From Undibacterium sp. Jales W-56 (GTDB taxonomy: Bacteria > Pseudomonadota > Gammaproteobacteria > Burkholderiales > Burkholderiaceae_D): 64,000 bases of DNA. Shown here piece after piece: positions 62,326-64,000 of this stretch. The stretch spans positions 124,001 to 188,000 of the forward strand of contig NZ_JAJLQW010000003.1 of assembly GCF_025548535.1 (NCBI RefSeq), in the 5' to 3' direction. Made by a program: the position numbers and the translations under genes. The notes below the pieces were generated by a model. That model had not been told where the DNA came from and did no database searches. It was given only the letters and a program-made list of their open reading frames with translations. Within the stretch, counting starts at the first letter, position 1, and every line of letters starts with the position of its first letter.

Positions 62326-63915
62326 ATGTCTTCTTTTTCCAAAGGTTTACCCGTCCTGTTCGTGGCTATGTTGTCGGCCTGCGGCGGCGGCAATTCCGGT
62401 ACAACGCCCACCCCTGCTTTACCGCCACCGCCTCCGCCGCCCGTCAGCGTACAAATTACCGACGCCGCAGCAATTCGTTTTCTGGAACAGGCGACATTCG
62501 GTCCGAAACCCGATGATATTGCCCACTTAAAATCGATAGGATATGACGCCTGGCTGACCGAACAATTTGCAGCGACACCCAGCAATTATCCTGATGCGAC
62601 TGACGCCACCAGGCTTGATTTTGTCCAATCGATTTTCTTTCGGAATGCGCTGACGGCACCCGATCAGCTGCGGCAACGCTTGGCCTTCGCGCTAGGGCAA
62701 ATTTTTGTGGTCAGCGATCAAAAAGTCGACAGTCGCGTCGGCATTGTCAATTTTCAGCGAATACTATTATCGGACGCGTTTGGCGGCTATAGCCAACTCC
62801 TAAAGGACGTTACCCTGTCGCCGGCGATGGGGACATACCTCGATATGGTCAATAATACCAAGGCGGATGCCGCGCTCGGCTCCAGCCCCAACGAAAATTA
62901 CGCACGCGAAATTATGCAGCTTTTTTCAATTGGTGTGATCAAGCTACAAGCTGATGGCACGCCGCTCCTGGATGCCAACGGTAAATTGGTGCCGACCTAT
63001 ACCCAGGACAATATCGAGGGCATGGCCCGCGTATTCACCGGCTGGACCTATCCCACCAAGGCGGGCAAGGTGTCGCAATTATTTAATGACAGCTACTATG
63101 TCGGCATGATGGAATCGCATGAAGATTTCCACGAGACGGGAACCAAACAACTGCTCGACGCTTTGCAGCCTGCGGGTCAGGGTGCGCCAAAGGATCTGGA
63201 TGCCGGGATTGACAGTATTGCGCGGCATAACAATGTTGGACCATTTATCGGTACGCGCCTCATTCAATCATTGGTAAAAAGCAATCCAAGTCCAGCTTAC
63301 GTACAACGCGTATCGGCGGCATTTGCCAACAACGGGCAAGGAATCCGGGGCGACATGAAAGCCGTTGTACGTGCCATACTTTTAGATCCCGAGGCGCGCG
63401 CCGGGGATGCTCAAGCCGCGGTATCGACCGATGGAAAATTACGTGAACCGGTACTGTATATGACCCGTTTGCTGCGTGCTTTTAATACCCGCAGCGATGG
63501 CATAGGCATACAAAATTATTCCCAGTTGATGCGACAGGACGTCTTCAATGCGCCCTCCGTCTTTAACTTCTACCCGCCGTCGTATAAGCCGCAAGGCTAC
63601 GCCATCGGTGGACCGGAATTCAAAATTGTGAATGCCCCGACGATCTCGGCGCGCCTTAATTTTTTGTTTGATTTGACGAATCGCGGCTTGCCGACGACCA
63701 CCCAGCCTGATTTCAGCGATTTGATTGCCGTTGCCAACGATAGCAATGCCTTAATCAACTTACTCGATACCAGGCTAATGCATGGAACCGCGCCGCGATC
63801 GCTGAAGGCGTCTGTGACGCAAGCCCTGTCATCCGTTGGTAACGATGCTAATCAACGTGCCATGCTGGCCTTGTACCTGTTTGCCGCCAGCCCTGCATTC
63901 ACTATTCAGAGGTAA
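62326..63915 (+). CDS. DUF1800-family lipoprotein
   Basis: 529-aa protein with signal and lipobox (MLSACGGG, about 15-22), then a proline-rich linker and a DUF1800 domain (about 45-525). Landmarks are RFLEQATFGPKPDDIAHL, NENYAREIMQLFSIGV and DNIEGMARVFTGWTYP. DUF1800 proteins pair with DUF1501 proteins and are exported; function is not established (some are linked to cellulose or envelope processing). The DUF1501 gene follows two bases later. Confidence 0.9.
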   Translation: MSSFSKGLPVLFVAMLSACGGGNSGTTPTPALPPPPPPPVSVQITDAAAIRFLEQATFGPKPDDIAHLKSIGYDAWLTEQFAATPSNYPDATDATRLDFVQSIFFRNALTAPDQLRQRLAFALGQIFVVSDQKVDSRVGIVNFQRILLSDAFGGYSQLLKDVTLSPAMGTYLDMVNNTKADAALGSSPNENYAREIMQLFSIGVIKLQADGTPLLDANGKLVPTYTQDNIEGMARVFTGWTYPTKAGKVSQLFNDSYYVGMMESHEDFHETGTKQLLDALQPAGQGAPKDLDAGIDSIARHNNVGPFIGTRLIQSLVKSNPSPAYVQRVSAAFANNGQGIRGDMKAVVRAILLDPEARAGDAQAAVSTDGKLREPVLYMTRLLRAFNTRSDGIGIQNYSQLMRQDVFNAPSVFNFYPPSYKPQGYAIGGPEFKIVNAPTISARLNFLFDLTNRGLPTTTQPDFSDLIAVANDSNALINLLDTRLMHGTAPRSLKASVTQALSSVGNDANQRAMLALYLFAASPAFTIQR

Positions 63916-63917
63916 TT

Positions 63918-64000
63918 ATGGATCGCCGGAATTTTCTGAAATTAGGTGCCTTCTCCGCTCTTGCGGGAGCGGGTTTCGGCTCTTTAATGGCGCGCGCGGC
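63918..64000 (+). CDS. DUF1501-family protein, N-terminal fragment at window edge
   Basis: Only the first 27 codons are inside the window. They encode a twin-arginine signal (DRRNFLKLGAFSALAGAG), as expected for DUF1501 proteins, which usually follow DUF1800 genes. The name rests on this pairing and the signal only. Confidence 0.75.
   Translation, partial: MDRRNFLKLGAFSALAGAGFGSLMARA

Overview
The window is a stretch of a Gram-negative bacterial chromosome. Gene content (glpD, ettA, a liv-type ABC operon flanked by acyl-CoA ligases, acetoacetate decarboxylase with 3-hydroxybutyrate dehydrogenase, a DUF3034 / truncated haemoglobin / cupredoxin cluster, five GGDEF proteins) points to a betaproteobacterium of the order Burkholderiales, probably Oxalobacteraceae and Undibacterium-like. 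That placement is inference from gene content. A secreted ice-binding (DUF3494) lipoprotein suggests life in cold water or soil. No tRNA, rRNA, CRISPR array, transposase or integrase gene was seen.

Layout. 1-6.9 kb: two c-di-GMP enzymes, an exported truncated haemoglobin, a DEDD exonuclease and a strictosidine-synthase-like protein. 7.0-11.6 kb: the most interesting locus, a split borosin RiPP system. It has a 71-residue precursor, a membrane TPR-GGDEF diguanylate cyclase, the SonM/OphMA-type alpha-N-methyltransferase, and then a soluble TPR-GGDEF protein. 11.6-13.2 kb: glpD. 13.3-15.3 kb: a truncated exported protein gene followed by two integron gene cassettes whose attC ends match their own 5' ends, with no integrase. 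15.6-20.7 kb: envelope genes (OmpA-like porin, ice-binding lipoprotein, DUF1700 and head-GIN pair). 21-31.5 kb: miscellaneous metabolism, hydrolases, an acyltransferase, an AraC regulator and an SNF2 helicase. 31.5-42 kb: small regulator/enzyme pairs (Lrp/NIPSNAP, TetR/dienoyl-CoA isomerase/nitronate monooxygenase, MocR/PaiB/LysE) and an exported alpha carbonic anhydrase.

42.1-51.1 kb is a seven-gene minus-strand operon: acyl-CoA synthetase, LivG, LivH, LivM, LivK, LivF and a PaaK-like ligase. A divergent Crp/Fnr-family regulator sits upstream. Together they look like an uptake-and-activation system for an organic acid or amino-acid-like substrate. 52-64 kb holds a DUF2520 protein, a cache-GGDEF enzyme, envelope proteins, the DUF3034 / second exported truncated haemoglobin / cupredoxin cluster, ettA, the bdhA-adc pair, and a DUF1800-DUF1501 pair cut by the window edge.

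Non-coding structure: three copies of a roughly 200-bp MITE-like element with terminal inverted repeats (24.5, 32.3 and 62.0 kb), a 56-bp relative (51.1 kb), and several palindromic repeats rich in CACAGAG/CTCTGTG motifs. Starts were moved from the longest reading frame wherever a ribosome binding site, signal peptide or family N-terminus argued for it; such choices are stated in each entry.
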